DNA of 64,000 bases, taken from Sulfitobacter sp. S190. GTDB lineage: Bacteria; Pseudomonadota; Alphaproteobacteria; Rhodobacterales; Rhodobacteraceae. The first letter of the stretch is position 1; each line of letters opens with the position of its first letter. The translations under genes and the position numbers were made by a program. Shown here piece by piece: positions 47,676-57,515 of this stretch. The DNA lies in the NCBI RefSeq assembly GCF_025141935.1, contig NZ_CP081120.1:1240001-1304000 (forward strand). The letters are read 5' to 3'. The notes under the pieces were generated by a model. The model did no database searches. It saw nothing but the letters and a program-made list of their open reading frames with translations, and was not told the origin of the DNA.

Positions 47676-49187
47676 TTATCCCCTGAGTTTCGCGGCGACC
47701 AGCTGGTTGACCGCTTTGGGGTTCGCCTTGCCACCCGTGGCTTTCATCACCTGACCCACGAACCAGCCCGCCAGTTTGGGGTTCTCGCGGGCCTTTGCGA
47801 CCTGATCGGGATTGGCGGCGATGATCTCATCCACCGCAGCTTCGATCGCACCGGTGTCGGTGACCTGTTTCATGCCGCGTTCTTCGACGATGACGGCAGG
47901 GTCGCCGCCCTCGGTATAGACGATTTCGAACAGATCCTTGGCGATCTTGCCGGAAATCGCGTCAGAGGCAATCAGGTCAATGACCCCGCCTAACTGGTCC
48001 GGGGTCACCGGGCTGTCGGTGATCGATTTCTCGTCTTTCTTCAGCCGGCCGAAGAGTTCGTTGATGACCCAGTTCGCAGCCATCTTGCCATCGCGCCCTT
48101 GGGCGACCGCCTCGAAGTATGCCGCCGAATCCAGATCGGCCGTGAGCACGCTGGCGTCATAGTCGGAAAGACCAAAGTCATTGATGAAGCGCGATTTCTT
48201 GGCGTCGGGCAATTCGGGCAGGGATGCGGCGATGTCATCGACCCATGACTGTTCGATTTCCAGCGGCAACAGGTCGGGATCGGGGAAATAGCGGTAATCA
48301 TGCGCTTCTTCCTTAGACCGCATGGAGCGGGTTTCCTGTTTGTCGGGATCGAACAGGCGCGTTTCCTGCACCACTTCGCCGCCCGCCTCGACAATGGCGA
48401 TCTGGCGTTTGGCCTCGACGTCGATGGCCTGCTGGATAAAGCGCATGGAGTTCATGTTCTTAATCTCGCAGCGGGTGCCGAGATGGCTGAAATCACCCGT
48501 TCCCTGGAATTTTTCGTATGCGCCCGGCTGGCAGATGGAGACGTTGACATCCGCCCGCATGGCACCCGACTGCATGTCACCGTTGCAGGTGCCGAGATAG
48601 CGCATGATCTGGCGCAGTTTCGCCAGATATGCGGCGGCCTCTTCGGGGCCGCGAATGTCGGGTCGGCTGACGATTTCCATCAGGGCCACGCCCGTGCGGT
48701 TGAGGTCGACAAAGGACATATTGGGGTCCATGTCGTGAATGGATTTGCCTGCATCCTGTTCGAGGTGGATGCGTTCGATGCGCACCAGACGGGCCGTGCC
48801 GTCACCCATTTCAACCAGCACTTCGCCTTCGCCCACGATGGGGTGGTACAGCTGGCTGATCTGGTAGCCCTGCGGCAGATCGGGGTAGAAATAGTTCTTG
48901 CGGTCGAAGGCGGACATCAGGTTGATCTGCGCCTTCAGGCCCAACCCTGTGCGCACGGCCTGTTCGACGCAGTATTCGTTGATGGTGGGCAGCATGCCGG
49001 GCATCGCGGCGTCCACGAAGGCCACATTCGCGTTCGGCTCGGCGCCGAACTGGGTGGAGGCCGCAGAGAAAAGTTTGGCGTTCGACTGCACCTGCGCGTG
49101 CACTTCCATGCCGATGACCAGCTCCCAGTCCTGCTTGGCCCCAGCGATCGTGCGGATTTTCGGTGTTTCGTATGTCAGATCAAGCAT
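47676..49187 (-). CDS. gatB: Aspartyl/glutamyl-tRNA(Asn/Gln) amidotransferase subunit B
   Basis: A 503-residue subunit of the GatCAB complex that converts misacylated Glu-tRNA(Gln) or Asp-tRNA(Asn) to the correct amide. [24 protein letters not shown]-type block ([12 protein letters not shown]), [17 protein letters not shown], and the C-terminal YqeY-like tail ([17 protein letters not shown]) are all diagnostic. Standard length. gatA and gatC are not adjacent here, which is normal in this group. It is divergent from the kinase gene. Confidence 0.95.
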   Translation of the reverse strand: MLDLTYETPKIRTIAGAKQDWELVIGMEVHAQVQSNAKLFSAASTQFGAEPNANVAFVDAAMPGMLPTINEYCVEQAVRTGLGLKAQINLMSAFDRKNYFYPDLPQGYQISQLYHPIVGEGEVLVEMGDGTARLVRIERIHLEQDAGKSIHDMDPNMSFVDLNRTGVALMEIVSRPDIRGPEEAAAYLAKLRQIMRYLGTCNGDMQSGAMRADVNVSICQPGAYEKFQGTGDFSHLGTRCEIKNMNSMRFIQQAIDVEAKRQIAIVEAGGEVVQETRLFDPDKQETRSMRSKEEAHDYRYFPDPDLLPLEIEQSWVDDIAASLPELPDAKKSRFINDFGLSDYDASVLTADLDSAAYFEAVAQGRDGKMAANWVINELFGRLKKDEKSITDSPVTPDQLGGVIDLIASDAISGKIAKDLFEIVYTEGGDPAVIVEERGMKQVTDTGAIEAAVDEIIAANPDQVAKARENPKLAGWFVGQVMKATGGKANPKAVNQLVAAKLRG

Positions 49188-49413
49188 GGGTCACCTTGGC
49201 GGATGGTTGTGCGTCAGCGCAGGGTTTAGCGGGGCGCAGGCGGTGCTGCAAGGGCCAGCACGGCAGCGCCGGCCATTCGGTGTGCTGGTTACACTTTGGA
49301 AAGAACTGTCGTGTAGGACGGCAGGGCATTTGATGGGGCACAGACCGCGAGGTCGTGCAATTTGACGTGGTGCCGTGTTCGCGCAAACGATGTCGGCTGG
49401 TGGAGGCAGCTTT

Positions 49414-50934
49414 GTGAGACAGATGATTGGCCGGTTCTTGCGCAGGGGTCTCAAGCCGTTCGGCTTTGAACTGATCACCCGCGACGACATGCAAAACCAG
49501 CTTCTGGTCGAGCATGAGCTGAAGGCGTTCCATACCCATTCCATCGTCAGCGTCGCCGATCACGAGGGCCGTATTCTCGATGTGAACGATCTGTTTGTCG
49601 AAACGCTCGGCTATTGCGCCGAGGAGATGCGCGGGCGCTGTATTTCGGATTTCTATTCCGAAGGCGATGCCGCACTTTTCGGCGAAATTCATGCCACACT
49701 GCTGAGCGGGCGATCGTGGCGTGGCCAGCAGCGGTTGAGGTGCAAGGACGGCAATATCATCTGGGTGCATGCAACGCTCTATCCGCTGTTCGACGCCTAC
49801 GGCAACCACGTCAAAAGCGTGTCTGTCAGGACCGATATCACGGCCACGAAGCAGTCGCAGCACGAGCGCGAAATGCAGCAGGCCATGAACCTGTTTCAGG
49901 ACGAGCTGTTCATGTTCACCACCGATACTTTGCGTTATACCTACATGAACGAGGCGGCCAAGCGGCGGTGGGGCTGGTCGGATACCGACTACATCGACAA
50001 GACGCTGCAATTGTCCAACCCGTCCTTTGACCGCGATACGTTTCTTGCGCGTGCGGCGCCGCTGCTTGCCGGTGAGGTCGAGGAAATATGCTATACTTCC
50101 GAGATCTACGATGATCCCTACGAGGTGAAGTTGCAGCTGATGACGACGGCCAGCGGCAAACGCCGCTTTGTGTCGGTCGAGCGCAATATCACCGACCAGC
50201 TTGCGCTCGAAAAGGCGAAGAACGAATTCACCGCGACCGTAACGCATGAGTTGCGGTCTCCTCTGACGTCGATCAAGGGCGGCATCGGTCTCGTGCTGTC
50301 GGGCGCTGCGGGCGACGTGCCGGACAAGGTCAAGGAATTGCTGGAGATTTCGCATCGCAACGCGGACCGATTGGTCCTGATTGTCAATGACATGCTGGAT
50401 CTGGAGAAGATCGCGGCCGGCCAGATGAGCTTTCAAATGCAAGACTATGACGCGGCACATCTTTTTTCCGAAGCGGAGCATGCGAATGCCGGATATCTGG
50501 AACAGTTCGATGTCACGTTGCAGGTCGATTGTGCGCCGCAAGCGCGTTCGATTACCTGCGATCCCAACCGGATGTTGCAGGTGTTGACGAACCTGTTGAC
50601 CAATGCCGCCAAGTTTTCAAAGCCAGGCGGGAATATCCGGCTCGCGCTGGAGCAGACGCCGGAAGAGGACGTGGTCATTGTAGAGGACTTTGGTCAGGGC
50701 ATCCCCGCCGAGGCGCAGGCGTCGATTTTCGAGCGGTTCACGCAAGCCAAGGGCGCACAGACGAAGCGTGTGCGCGGCACGGGTCTGGGGCTGAGCATCG
50801 TTAAGGCGATTGTCGAAATGCACGACGGGCGTGTGGATATGTGCAGTATCGAAGGCGAAGGCACGACCTTTCGCATCTATCTGCCCCGCCGCGCGATCGT
50901 CGAGGGGCAGGCCCCCCAACAACTGCGCGCCTAG
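49414..50934 (+). CDS. Two-PAS sensor histidine kinase, no linked response regulator
   Basis: A 506-residue soluble-looking kinase. Two PAS domains (about residues 35-150 and 155-255) precede a HisKA domain with VTHELRSPLTSIKGG (phospho-acceptor H278), then the catalytic domain with the N box LLTNAAKFS, EDFGQGIPAEA and GTGLGLSIVKAI. No transmembrane segment is visible. I choose GTG 49414 (VRQMIGRFLRRG) because a perfect GGAGG lies 7 nt upstream; in-frame starts at 49375 and 49390 lack one. No response regulator gene is adjacent, so its partner is elsewhere. Confidence 0.88.
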   Translation: MRQMIGRFLRRGLKPFGFELITRDDMQNQLLVEHELKAFHTHSIVSVADHEGRILDVNDLFVETLGYCAEEMRGRCISDFYSEGDAALFGEIHATLLSGRSWRGQQRLRCKDGNIIWVHATLYPLFDAYGNHVKSVSVRTDITATKQSQHEREMQQAMNLFQDELFMFTTDTLRYTYMNEAAKRRWGWSDTDYIDKTLQLSNPSFDRDTFLARAAPLLAGEVEEICYTSEIYDDPYEVKLQLMTTASGKRRFVSVERNITDQLALEKAKNEFTATVTHELRSPLTSIKGGIGLVLSGAAGDVPDKVKELLEISHRNADRLVLIVNDMLDLEKIAAGQMSFQMQDYDAAHLFSEAEHANAGYLEQFDVTLQVDCAPQARSITCDPNRMLQVLTNLLTNAAKFSKPGGNIRLALEQTPEEDVVIVEDFGQGIPAEAQASIFERFTQAKGAQTKRVRGTGLGLSIVKAIVEMHDGRVDMCSIEGEGTTFRIYLPRRAIVEGQAPQQLRA

Positions 50935-50952
50935 ACGGCGAAACGTTGGCGA

Positions 50953-52212
50953 TCAGGCCGCCATCGCGATCGGGCCTTTTTCGGTAAAGACGATCCTTTT
51001 GCCGTTCTCGATCTCTGTCTGGAACAACCCCGCGATGATGCGCATGGCGTCTTCCTGACCCGAATTGGCAAAGCGGCTGGGAGAGCTGACCCTGAGATTG
51101 TTGGCAAACCCTTCGGCGGCATGGGCCCAGATCATCGGATGCAGTTCTGTCAGGTGCTCGCGGACGATCCAGTTTGCACAGTCCGCAATCTGCACGCGCA
51201 CGTAATCGGCGGAATCGTTGCCGGAACAGGCGTGCCCCATCGTATTCGCACAGTAGGCAGCCAGCAGATTCGCGGTATGCGGATCGCGCCGCCGCTTGAG
51301 AATGTCGTGCAAGCCTTCGACGAAAAAGGGCAGATCAAGACGGGCGCAGGCTTCATCATCGGCGGAAATGGCGTCGAACATGACCCAGGCATATCCCCCC
51401 GCGCCCCAGATCGAGCGGGTGCGCACCGCCGTGCGGCGCGCTTCGAGTTCCAGGCCCTGGTAACTGCCGTGCCAGCGCGGCAGCATGTGTGTGCCAAGTG
51501 CGCGAAAAGGCCCGGTGTTATGGGGGTTCAGGTCGATCAGCGTCTCGTACCGGTCGGCGATGATGCGCTGGGTTTCGCTGCCGCTGCCCAGCAGCCCGCA
51601 AATCGTACCCGCCACCAGCGGCGACGTCGCCGCATGCCGCGTGACGGTGGCGAGAATATCGCGGGCCCGTTCGAAGTGGGCCTCGAACGCCTCGCGATTG
51701 CGCCGGGCAATCTCGACATCCCATCCGATGCCGCGCCACGCCCACGCCATATCCATATGGGCCTGCGCCACGATGCAGGAAATGACGTGGTCGGCGGGAT
51801 GTTCCGCCAGCACATATTCGAGCGCCTCGATGCCCCTCATGAGGGGGGCGTCGTGCTCGGGTTCGCGGTCCAGCAACGCATGTTCCGCTGCCAGCACCAC
51901 ATCCGCACGCGCCCCGAAGGCCATCAATTCGGCCACGGCCATACCACCGGGTGTCATTTCCCGCTCGGCGTCCTTTTCGACAATCAGTTTTGACAGGGCC
52001 GTCCAGTTTTCCTGCCGCACCAAGCGCAGCGCGCGGTTCTGGTGGGCATCGCGTGTGCGTTCTTCGGCGGTGGGATCGGGGCAGGGGATCGACAGCATCT
52101 GGGGCGCGAGAAATGCGGCTTTGTCACGGATTTCGGACCGGGAAAAGGGGCTGCGCGATGACGCTTCGGGAGATGTCGACCGGGCCTTGAAGAGCGAGAA
52201 TATGGACGGCAT
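50953..52212 (-). CDS. Large hypothetical protein
   Basis: A 419-residue protein with no signal peptide or membrane segment and no domain I recognise. It is rich in Trp, His and Cys (GIGWDVEIARR, CANWIVREHL) and looks alpha-helical, with helical repeat-like blocks from residue 90 on. The ATG at 52212 follows AAGGGAG. Upstream extension to 52725 overlaps the SLT gene antisense and is not credible. It converges with the kinase gene (18 nt apart) and is divergent from the transglycosylase gene. Confidence 0.65.
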   Translation of the reverse strand: MPSIFSLFKARSTSPEASSRSPFSRSEIRDKAAFLAPQMLSIPCPDPTAEERTRDAHQNRALRLVRQENWTALSKLIVEKDAEREMTPGGMAVAELMAFGARADVVLAAEHALLDREPEHDAPLMRGIEALEYVLAEHPADHVISCIVAQAHMDMAWAWRGIGWDVEIARRNREAFEAHFERARDILATVTRHAATSPLVAGTICGLLGSGSETQRIIADRYETLIDLNPHNTGPFRALGTHMLPRWHGSYQGLELEARRTAVRTRSIWGAGGYAWVMFDAISADDEACARLDLPFFVEGLHDILKRRRDPHTANLLAAYCANTMGHACSGNDSADYVRVQIADCANWIVREHLTELHPMIWAHAAEGFANNLRVSSPSRFANSGQEDAMRIIAGLFQTEIENGKRIVFTEKGPIAMAA

Positions 52213-52408
52213 GGAGGCTCCCTTGGGGTGATGGATCACCGGTGACAAAATGAGAATGACATCCCTTTGGGGCGCGATAATGGCACTGCTTTGGTCAACC
52301 TGCGATGCTTGCGGGGCGTTTTTTCGTTTTTCCCGCGTGACTTGGCGGCTTTTCGCGGATGGGTTGCACGCTCTTGCGCGGCGTGCTGCGCCACCCCCAT
52401 AGTGCGGC

Positions 52409-53179
52409 ATGAAGATTCGTATCGTATGTGCAGTTCTGGTGGCATGGCCCTTTGTGGCAAGCGCGCAGCAAACGTCGCCCACGACAGACGTGCCTGTCCG
52501 CGCCGATATCGCGGGGCCGGTGACGCCCGCCGATCTGGGCGTTTCCGCCGAAGGTGCGCCAGAGGATGCCGACGGTGTCGCCGTGACCCAGTCGGGTCCG
52601 CAGCTGGTCATCACCACCCGTCCGCCCGCGCGCAACGGTGCGGTGCCGCGCACCCGCTGGCAACATATGACGGGCCACGCGGTATGGACCCGCGCCGCTC
52701 TCAGTGCGCTCAAGGACCACGGCAAACCACTGGTGGATATGGTCCCGCGCGATATCGAAAGCTGGTGTCCCGCCTACAGCGCCAATAACGATGCCAAGCG
52801 GCGGGCGTTCTGGGTGGGGTACATGTCGGCATTGGCCAAGCACGAAAGCACTTACAAACCCTGGGCGGTGGGGGGCGGCGGCAAATGGTACGGTTTGCTG
52901 CAGATCCTTCCTGCGACCGCGCGGGGCTATCAATGCAATGTCGGAACGGGCGAGGCGCTCAAGAACGGGGCGGCGAACCTGTCGTGCGGCGTGCGGATCA
53001 TGGCCCATACGGTGCAGCGCGACGGGGTTATCCACGGGCGCGATTCGAGGTGGCGCGGGGTGTCCGCGGATTGGGGCCCGATGCGCAACCCGCGCAAACG
53101 CGCCGATATGGCCAACTGGTTGAAACGGCAGACCTATTGCAAGCGGTTGGACGCGACGCGCCCGCGCCCGCGCCCCTAG
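52409..53179 (+). CDS. Exported lytic transglycosylase (SLT domain)
   Basis: A 256-residue periplasmic protein with a Sec signal peptide (cleavage probably after VASA) and an SLT-type lysozyme-like domain: ALAKHESTYKPWAVGG with the catalytic Glu, followed by GLLQILPATARGY. Such enzymes cleave peptidoglycan glycan strands. The middle part is Pro/Thr-rich spacer. Cysteines (ESWCPAY, YQCNVG, LSCGVR, QTYCKR) suggest disulphides. The stop overlaps the next convergent gene by 4 nt. Confidence 0.85.
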   Translation: MKIRIVCAVLVAWPFVASAQQTSPTTDVPVRADIAGPVTPADLGVSAEGAPEDADGVAVTQSGPQLVITTRPPARNGAVPRTRWQHMTGHAVWTRAALSALKDHGKPLVDMVPRDIESWCPAYSANNDAKRRAFWVGYMSALAKHESTYKPWAVGGGGKWYGLLQILPATARGYQCNVGTGEALKNGAANLSCGVRIMAHTVQRDGVIHGRDSRWRGVSADWGPMRNPRKRADMANWLKRQTYCKRLDATRPRPRP

Positions 53180-53610
53180 CCCATCAGCGAGAAATGATGC
53201 CGCTTTAGCGTGAGCCCGGCCAGTGCGGCGGCCTGCTCCAGCTCGCGGGGGGGCGGCGTTGCGGGCTGCGGGACGCGCAGCTTGCGCCCGTTGGGCAAAA
53301 CAACGCTCAGCCTGATAGACAGGTCCAGCCGCGTGTCGAGCCGGAGGTGATCGATTTGCCGGTTGTCGATATCGGCATCCGATCTGTCGGCCTGCCACAC
53401 GAGATGGCTGTGCGACAGGCTGAAGCGTGCAACCGGATTGGCCGCGATGTCATAAACCGCGGGGGCGGTAAACGCGGCAATCACACCGATGATCCAGAGC
53501 GCCGCGTCCAGAAAATACCACGCCGCCAGCAGCGCGGCCCATATGGCCAGCACGACGGCGATCGTCGTCGGCTGTCTGCCGTGGCTTTGGTAGGTGTAGG
53601 GCAGCGTCAT
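53176..53610 (-). CDS. Small membrane-anchored hypothetical protein
   Basis: A 144-residue protein with two N-terminal membrane helices (about residues 17-34 and 38-53) and a soluble C-terminal domain with DADIDNRQIDHLRLDTRLDL. I recognise no family. Its start overlaps the end of the upstream gene (53607) by 4 nt, so the two make an operon; its stop overlaps the SLT gene stop on the other strand. Confidence 0.65.
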   Translation of the reverse strand: MTLPYTYQSHGRQPTTIAVVLAIWAALLAAWYFLDAALWIIGVIAAFTAPAVYDIAANPVARFSLSHSHLVWQADRSDADIDNRQIDHLRLDTRLDLSIRLSVVLPNGRKLRVPQPATPPPRELEQAAALAGLTLKRHHFSLMG

Positions 53611-54137
53611 GCGGTGCGGAACACGCGTGCCAAGGCGCCGAGCGCGTCGGCCTGTTGCGGGCTTGGCATACCCTTTGCGCGCCCGACGTCGCCCAGTACG
53701 TGCATCAAACGGTCAAACCATGGCCCGTGGTCGAGCCGCTTGAGCCGCTTGGTCAGTCGATCGAAAGCCGACGTGGGGCTGTCGCACTGACCGGCGAGCC
53801 AGCCGCCGACGGTCGCATGGGCCTGCGCATTTTCGGTGCCGAGCTTGAGGTGCTTGCCGAGGGCAAGGGCCACACGTTCGTGCGTGGCGTTTTCCGTGGT
53901 TTGGTCCATCTGCGCAAAAGCAGTGGCCATGGCGGCCACGCAGAGTGCGGTATCGTCGATCGCGTCAACGGGATGTGACGCTGCCTTGGGCCTGTAGCCG
54001 ATCTGCCGCGCCGCGGCTTGCACCTCCGCTGGGGCATCGAACGCGGCAGTGCCACGGGTCAACGGGCGCCGCTTGGCCAGGGCGACCACCAGATAGGCCG
54101 CGGCCGCGGCGACAAGCATGGCCAGAATGAACATCAT
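53607..54137 (-). CDS. Membrane-anchored protein with a TerB-like helical domain
   Basis: A 176-residue protein with one N-terminal membrane helix (MMFILAMLVAAAAAYLVVAL) and a cytoplasmic alpha-helical domain: DDTALCVAAMATAFAQMDQ, then helices to the C-terminus, resembling TerB-type domains. That match is by eye and weak. The start at 54137 has GGAGA eight bases upstream; the longer frame to 54356 is Arg/Pro-rich and rejected. It lies 46 nt downstream of pepN on the same strand, so the three genes may be co-transcribed. Confidence 0.6.
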   Translation of the reverse strand: MMFILAMLVAAAAAYLVVALAKRRPLTRGTAAFDAPAEVQAAARQIGYRPKAASHPVDAIDDTALCVAAMATAFAQMDQTTENATHERVALALGKHLKLGTENAQAHATVGGWLAGQCDSPTSAFDRLTKRLKRLDHGPWFDRLMHVLGDVGRAKGMPSPQQADALGALARVFRTA

Positions 54138-54183
54138 CGCGTGTCTCCGGAGCGGGTCAGGGGGCTTGCAAACACTGTCGGGA

Positions 54184-56736
54184 TCATGCGGACCGGATGC
54201 GGCTGAGCATTTCTGTCGTGTCCGCGCTGAGCCCGTCAACCGCGAGGATACGGTCGAGCTGCGCCATGATGGACGCTTGCCGATCCGCGTCATAGCGCCG
54301 CCACGTCTGGAAGGCGGCGCACATGCGGGCGGCCGTCTGCGGATTGACGGGATCAAGCCGGATCAGCCAGTCCGCCAGCAAGCGGTATCCCGCGCCGGAA
54401 GCATGGTGAAAACCGGCGTGATGGGCTGTCAGGCTGCCGAAGACCGACCGGAAGCGGTTGGGGTTTTTCCAGTTGAAATCGGGGTGCTCGGTCAACCTGT
54501 GTGCAGTATCTGCCGCATCCGCGGGGGCAGCTTCGAGCACCTGAAGGCCGAACCATTTGTCCATGACCAACCGGTCGTCCCGCCACTGCGCCTCGAAGGC
54601 GGCGAGGGGAGCATCCCCCGCGCCAGCCCTGATGCAATTGGCCAGCGCGGCGAGTTGTTGGGTCATGTTCGTGGCGTCCCGGAACTGCGCCTGCGCCTGT
54701 GTTCCCGCATCACGGCGGGTGATCAACGACAGGATACTGTTGGCAAAACTGCGCGCGCCCGATTGTGCGGCGTCGGGGTGGTAGGGCGCAGTCACCTGAT
54801 GGTCTGCGTAAAGACCGGACAGCCGATCGCCGAGCGTATCGGCAAGCGCATCCTTCATGCGGTGGACCGCATCGTAGATCGTGGCGGGATCGGGTGTCTC
54901 ACCCGCGTCGTGCAGGGCGCGCGCCAGATCGGACTGGCTGGGCAGACCCAGCATCAGGGCGCGGTAGGCCGGATCAAGGCTGTCGTCGGTCACAACGCGC
55001 GCGATTCCGGCCAGATAGGCGCTGTCGGGCGCGCGGCCTTCGCGGATCATCGCCATGAGTGATGTCCGGGCCAGCTCGCGGCCTGCGTCCCAGCGGTTGA
55101 ACGGATCGGTATCATGCGCGAGCAGATGGGCGCGATCAGCCGTCGAGATCGGATGATCCAGCACCACGGGCGCGGAAAACCCGCGCAGGATGGACACAAC
55201 TGGTCGGGCCTCGAGATCGTCGAACGCAAATCTCTGCTCGGCCTCGACCAGTTCCAGCACCTGTGTCGGAAGGATTTCGCGCCCATCGGGGGCGATCAGG
55301 CCAACGGCAAGGGGAATGACCTGCGGCGCGGGGGCGGGGGTGGCAGCACTTGGCGCGAGCGTCTGCGTGACATGCAGCGTCAGCGTGCCCTCGTTCCAGC
55401 TTTCGCGGACCGCCACGCGCGGTGTGCCCGCTTGCCCGTACCACCGCTTGAATTGCGTCAGATCGCGGCCCGTCGTGTCTTCGAAGACCTGTAGCCAGTC
55501 TTCGATGGTGGCCGCGTCCCCATCGTGCCGTTCAAAGTAGAGGTCGAGCGCTTTGTAATAGGCGTCATCGCCCACCAGCGTCTTGAGCATGCCAATGACC
55601 TCGGCGCCCTTTTCGTAGACGGTGGCGGTGTAGAAGTTATTGATCTCCTGAAAGCTTTCTGGCCGCACTGGGTGGGCGAGCGGGCCCTGGTCTTCGGGAA
55701 ACTGGCGCGCGCGCAGATCGATGACGTCGCCGATCCGTTTGACTGGTGCGGACCGCAGATCGGACGTGAACTGGCTGTCGCGGAAGACCGTCAGCCCTTC
55801 CTTGAGGCACAGTTGGAACCAGTCGCGGCAGGTGATGCGGTTACCGGTCCAGTTGTGGAAATATTCATGCGCGATGATCGCCTCGATGCGTTCGAAATTC
55901 ATGTCGGTCGAGGTCTCGGGCGAGGCCAGCACGGCCGACGAGTTGAAGATGTTGAGCCCCTTGTTTTCCATCGCGCCCATGTTGAAGTCGTCTACTGCCA
56001 CGATGTTGAAGAGATCGAGATCGTATTCGCGCCCGTACACGTGTTCGTCCCACGCCATCGATGCCTTGAGCGCGTCCATCCCGAAGGCGCATTTTCCTTC
56101 GTCGCCCGGGCGGACATAGAGGTTGAGCGTGACATCGCGCCCGGACGCGGTTGTGAATTGATCGCTATGCGGCACCAGCTCGCCGGCCACGAGCGCGAAC
56201 AGATAGGCCGGTTTGGGCCATGGATCGTGCCACTGGACCGATTGACCGGCCTGAGTGACCGGGTTGCCGTTTGACAGGAGCACCGGATGCGGGCCGTTGA
56301 TGGTGACGGTAAACACCGCCATGACATCGGGGCGGTCGGGGTAATAGGTGATCTTGCGAAACCCCTGCGCCTCGCATTGCGTGCAATACATCCCGTTCGA
56401 CATATAGAGCCCGTTGAGGGTGGTATTGTTTGCGGGGTCAATTTCAACGTCGGCTTCCCAAACGAATGATCCTTCGGGCACGTCGCACGTCAGCCCGCGA
56501 TCGGTGAGCGTGGGCGATACGTCCTTCCCGTCAATCCTTGCCGACAAAAGCGTCAGCGCCTCGCCGTCGAGGTAGAAGGGTTGTGCGGGAGCGTCAGGGT
56601 TGGGCGCAAAGGCGATGCGACTGCGGACGCGGGTCTTGTTCGGGGCAAGATCAAAGATCAGCTCAACGCTGTCCACCTGCCAACCGAAGGCCGTATAGTC
56701 CTTGAGATAAATCGTCTGGGGGGCTGCGTCGCGCAT
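54184..56736 (-). CDS. pepN: Aminopeptidase N (M1)
   Basis: An 850-residue cytoplasmic zinc aminopeptidase, E. coli PepN type, releasing N-terminal residues from peptides. The substrate motif GAMENKGLNIFN and the zinc motif HEYFHNW with the third ligand Glu in LCLKEGLTVFRDSQF are intact. The C-terminal DUF3458-like region (residues about 550-850) is complete, and the protein ends in LSADTTEMLSRIRSA. The ATG at 56736 follows AAGGAAGC. Length is normal (E. coli PepN has 870). Confidence 0.95.
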   Translation of the reverse strand: MRDAAPQTIYLKDYTAFGWQVDSVELIFDLAPNKTRVRSRIAFAPNPDAPAQPFYLDGEALTLLSARIDGKDVSPTLTDRGLTCDVPEGSFVWEADVEIDPANNTTLNGLYMSNGMYCTQCEAQGFRKITYYPDRPDVMAVFTVTINGPHPVLLSNGNPVTQAGQSVQWHDPWPKPAYLFALVAGELVPHSDQFTTASGRDVTLNLYVRPGDEGKCAFGMDALKASMAWDEHVYGREYDLDLFNIVAVDDFNMGAMENKGLNIFNSSAVLASPETSTDMNFERIEAIIAHEYFHNWTGNRITCRDWFQLCLKEGLTVFRDSQFTSDLRSAPVKRIGDVIDLRARQFPEDQGPLAHPVRPESFQEINNFYTATVYEKGAEVIGMLKTLVGDDAYYKALDLYFERHDGDAATIEDWLQVFEDTTGRDLTQFKRWYGQAGTPRVAVRESWNEGTLTLHVTQTLAPSAATPAPAPQVIPLAVGLIAPDGREILPTQVLELVEAEQRFAFDDLEARPVVSILRGFSAPVVLDHPISTADRAHLLAHDTDPFNRWDAGRELARTSLMAMIREGRAPDSAYLAGIARVVTDDSLDPAYRALMLGLPSQSDLARALHDAGETPDPATIYDAVHRMKDALADTLGDRLSGLYADHQVTAPYHPDAAQSGARSFANSILSLITRRDAGTQAQAQFRDATNMTQQLAALANCIRAGAGDAPLAAFEAQWRDDRLVMDKWFGLQVLEAAPADAADTAHRLTEHPDFNWKNPNRFRSVFGSLTAHHAGFHHASGAGYRLLADWLIRLDPVNPQTAARMCAAFQTWRRYDADRQASIMAQLDRILAVDGLSADTTEMLSRIRSA

Positions 56737-56859
56737 TTTGCTTCCTTGCTATTTGGTCGCATTGCCGTGGCCGTCACGGGAACCAATTTCTGGCTGGCAC
56801 GTTATGTATGTAACCGGGCAGCCGCAAGCGCTGCCTCTGACCAACAAGGAGACTTCCGC

Positions 56860-57132
56860 ATGTCTGCACCAGACACAAATGTCAGCAAGCAAGAGAAGCA
56901 ACACAAGCCATCCCTGATCGGGATCAAGGGCGCAATGCTTTGGGGTGCGTTGATGATCGCAGGCCTGCTGGTGTTCAACGCGATGAACGCAGGCGACGGC
57001 GAAGCGGTGACGAACACGTCCGCATCGGGTGCGGAGGAGTCCACCGTGCCGGTTGATACCTATGCGCCGGGCACGAATACCTCGGCCACACCCACGGATC
57101 CGGCAAGCACTGCCAACCAGACAGATAACTAG
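56860..57132 (+). CDS. Small single-pass membrane protein with Thr/Ser/Ala-rich tail
   Basis: A 90-residue protein: basic N-terminus, one membrane helix (about residues 24-42), then a low-complexity Thr/Ser/Pro/Asn tail that should face the periplasm. A perfect AAGGAG ribosome-binding site precedes the ATG at 56860. I know no family. It is divergent from pepN and closed by its own terminator, so it is a single-gene unit. Confidence 0.68.
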   Translation: MSAPDTNVSKQEKQHKPSLIGIKGAMLWGALMIAGLLVFNAMNAGDGEAVTNTSASGAEESTVPVDTYAPGTNTSATPTDPASTANQTDN

Positions 57133-57180
57133 GGCAGTTTCCGGGTTGGATACGACCCTCAGACCGACCCGCTGCCCCGA

Positions 57181-57212
57181 AGGGTGCCCCGCATGAGCAG
57201 GGCACCCTTTTT
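57181..57212 (+). terminator. Rho-independent terminator
   Basis: A perfect 9-bp stem AGGGTGCCC/GGGCACCCT with a 10-nt loop is followed by five Ts. It lies 49 nt after the small membrane protein gene and 27 nt before the DUF2256 gene. Confidence 0.87.
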
Positions 57213-57238
57213 GCGTGGGCGCCTATCCGGAGCATGGA

Positions 57239-57397
57239 ATGGCCAAGCATCGCAAGAAATCCGAATTGCCGACGAAAATATGCGCAACCTGCGGCCGTCC
57301 ATTTGCGTGGCGCAAGAAATGGGCCACGGTTTGGGACGAGGTCCGCTACTGCTCCGAGCGCTGCAAGCGCGCGCGGAACAGGTCCGATACGGAGTGA
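57239..57397 (+). CDS. DUF2256 zinc-ribbon-like protein
   Basis: A 52-residue basic protein with KICATCGRPFAWRKKW and VRYCSERCKRAR, four cysteines in a zinc-ribbon arrangement, the DUF2256 pattern. In roseobacters the family often sits near photolyase/cryptochrome genes, which are absent here. The ATG at 57239 is set by the conserved N-terminus AKHRKKSELP. Function unknown; a nucleic-acid role is plausible. Confidence 0.82.
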   Translation: MAKHRKKSELPTKICATCGRPFAWRKKWATVWDEVRYCSERCKRARNRSDTE

Positions 57398-57405
57398 TGC
57401 AGGGA

Positions 57406-57426
57406 TTGGTAAAGTAATTTTACCAA
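57406..57426. promoter_or_regulatory. Palindromic operator candidate upstream of glcB
   Basis: TTGGTAAA-N5-TTTACCAA is a perfect 8-bp inverted repeat (57406-57413 with 57419-57426) in the 118-nt gap before malate synthase. The TGGT...ACCA core resembles sites of GntR-family regulators, though the centre is longer than in PdhR/FadR sites. A local regulator gene is not present. Confidence 0.5.
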
Positions 57427-57515
57427 ATGCCTTGCGCAACGCGTTGGAGCGCCGTATCGATACACCGAACAAATTTCCTATCGGAAACAGACGCAGATCT
57501 TGAAGGGGTACTACG

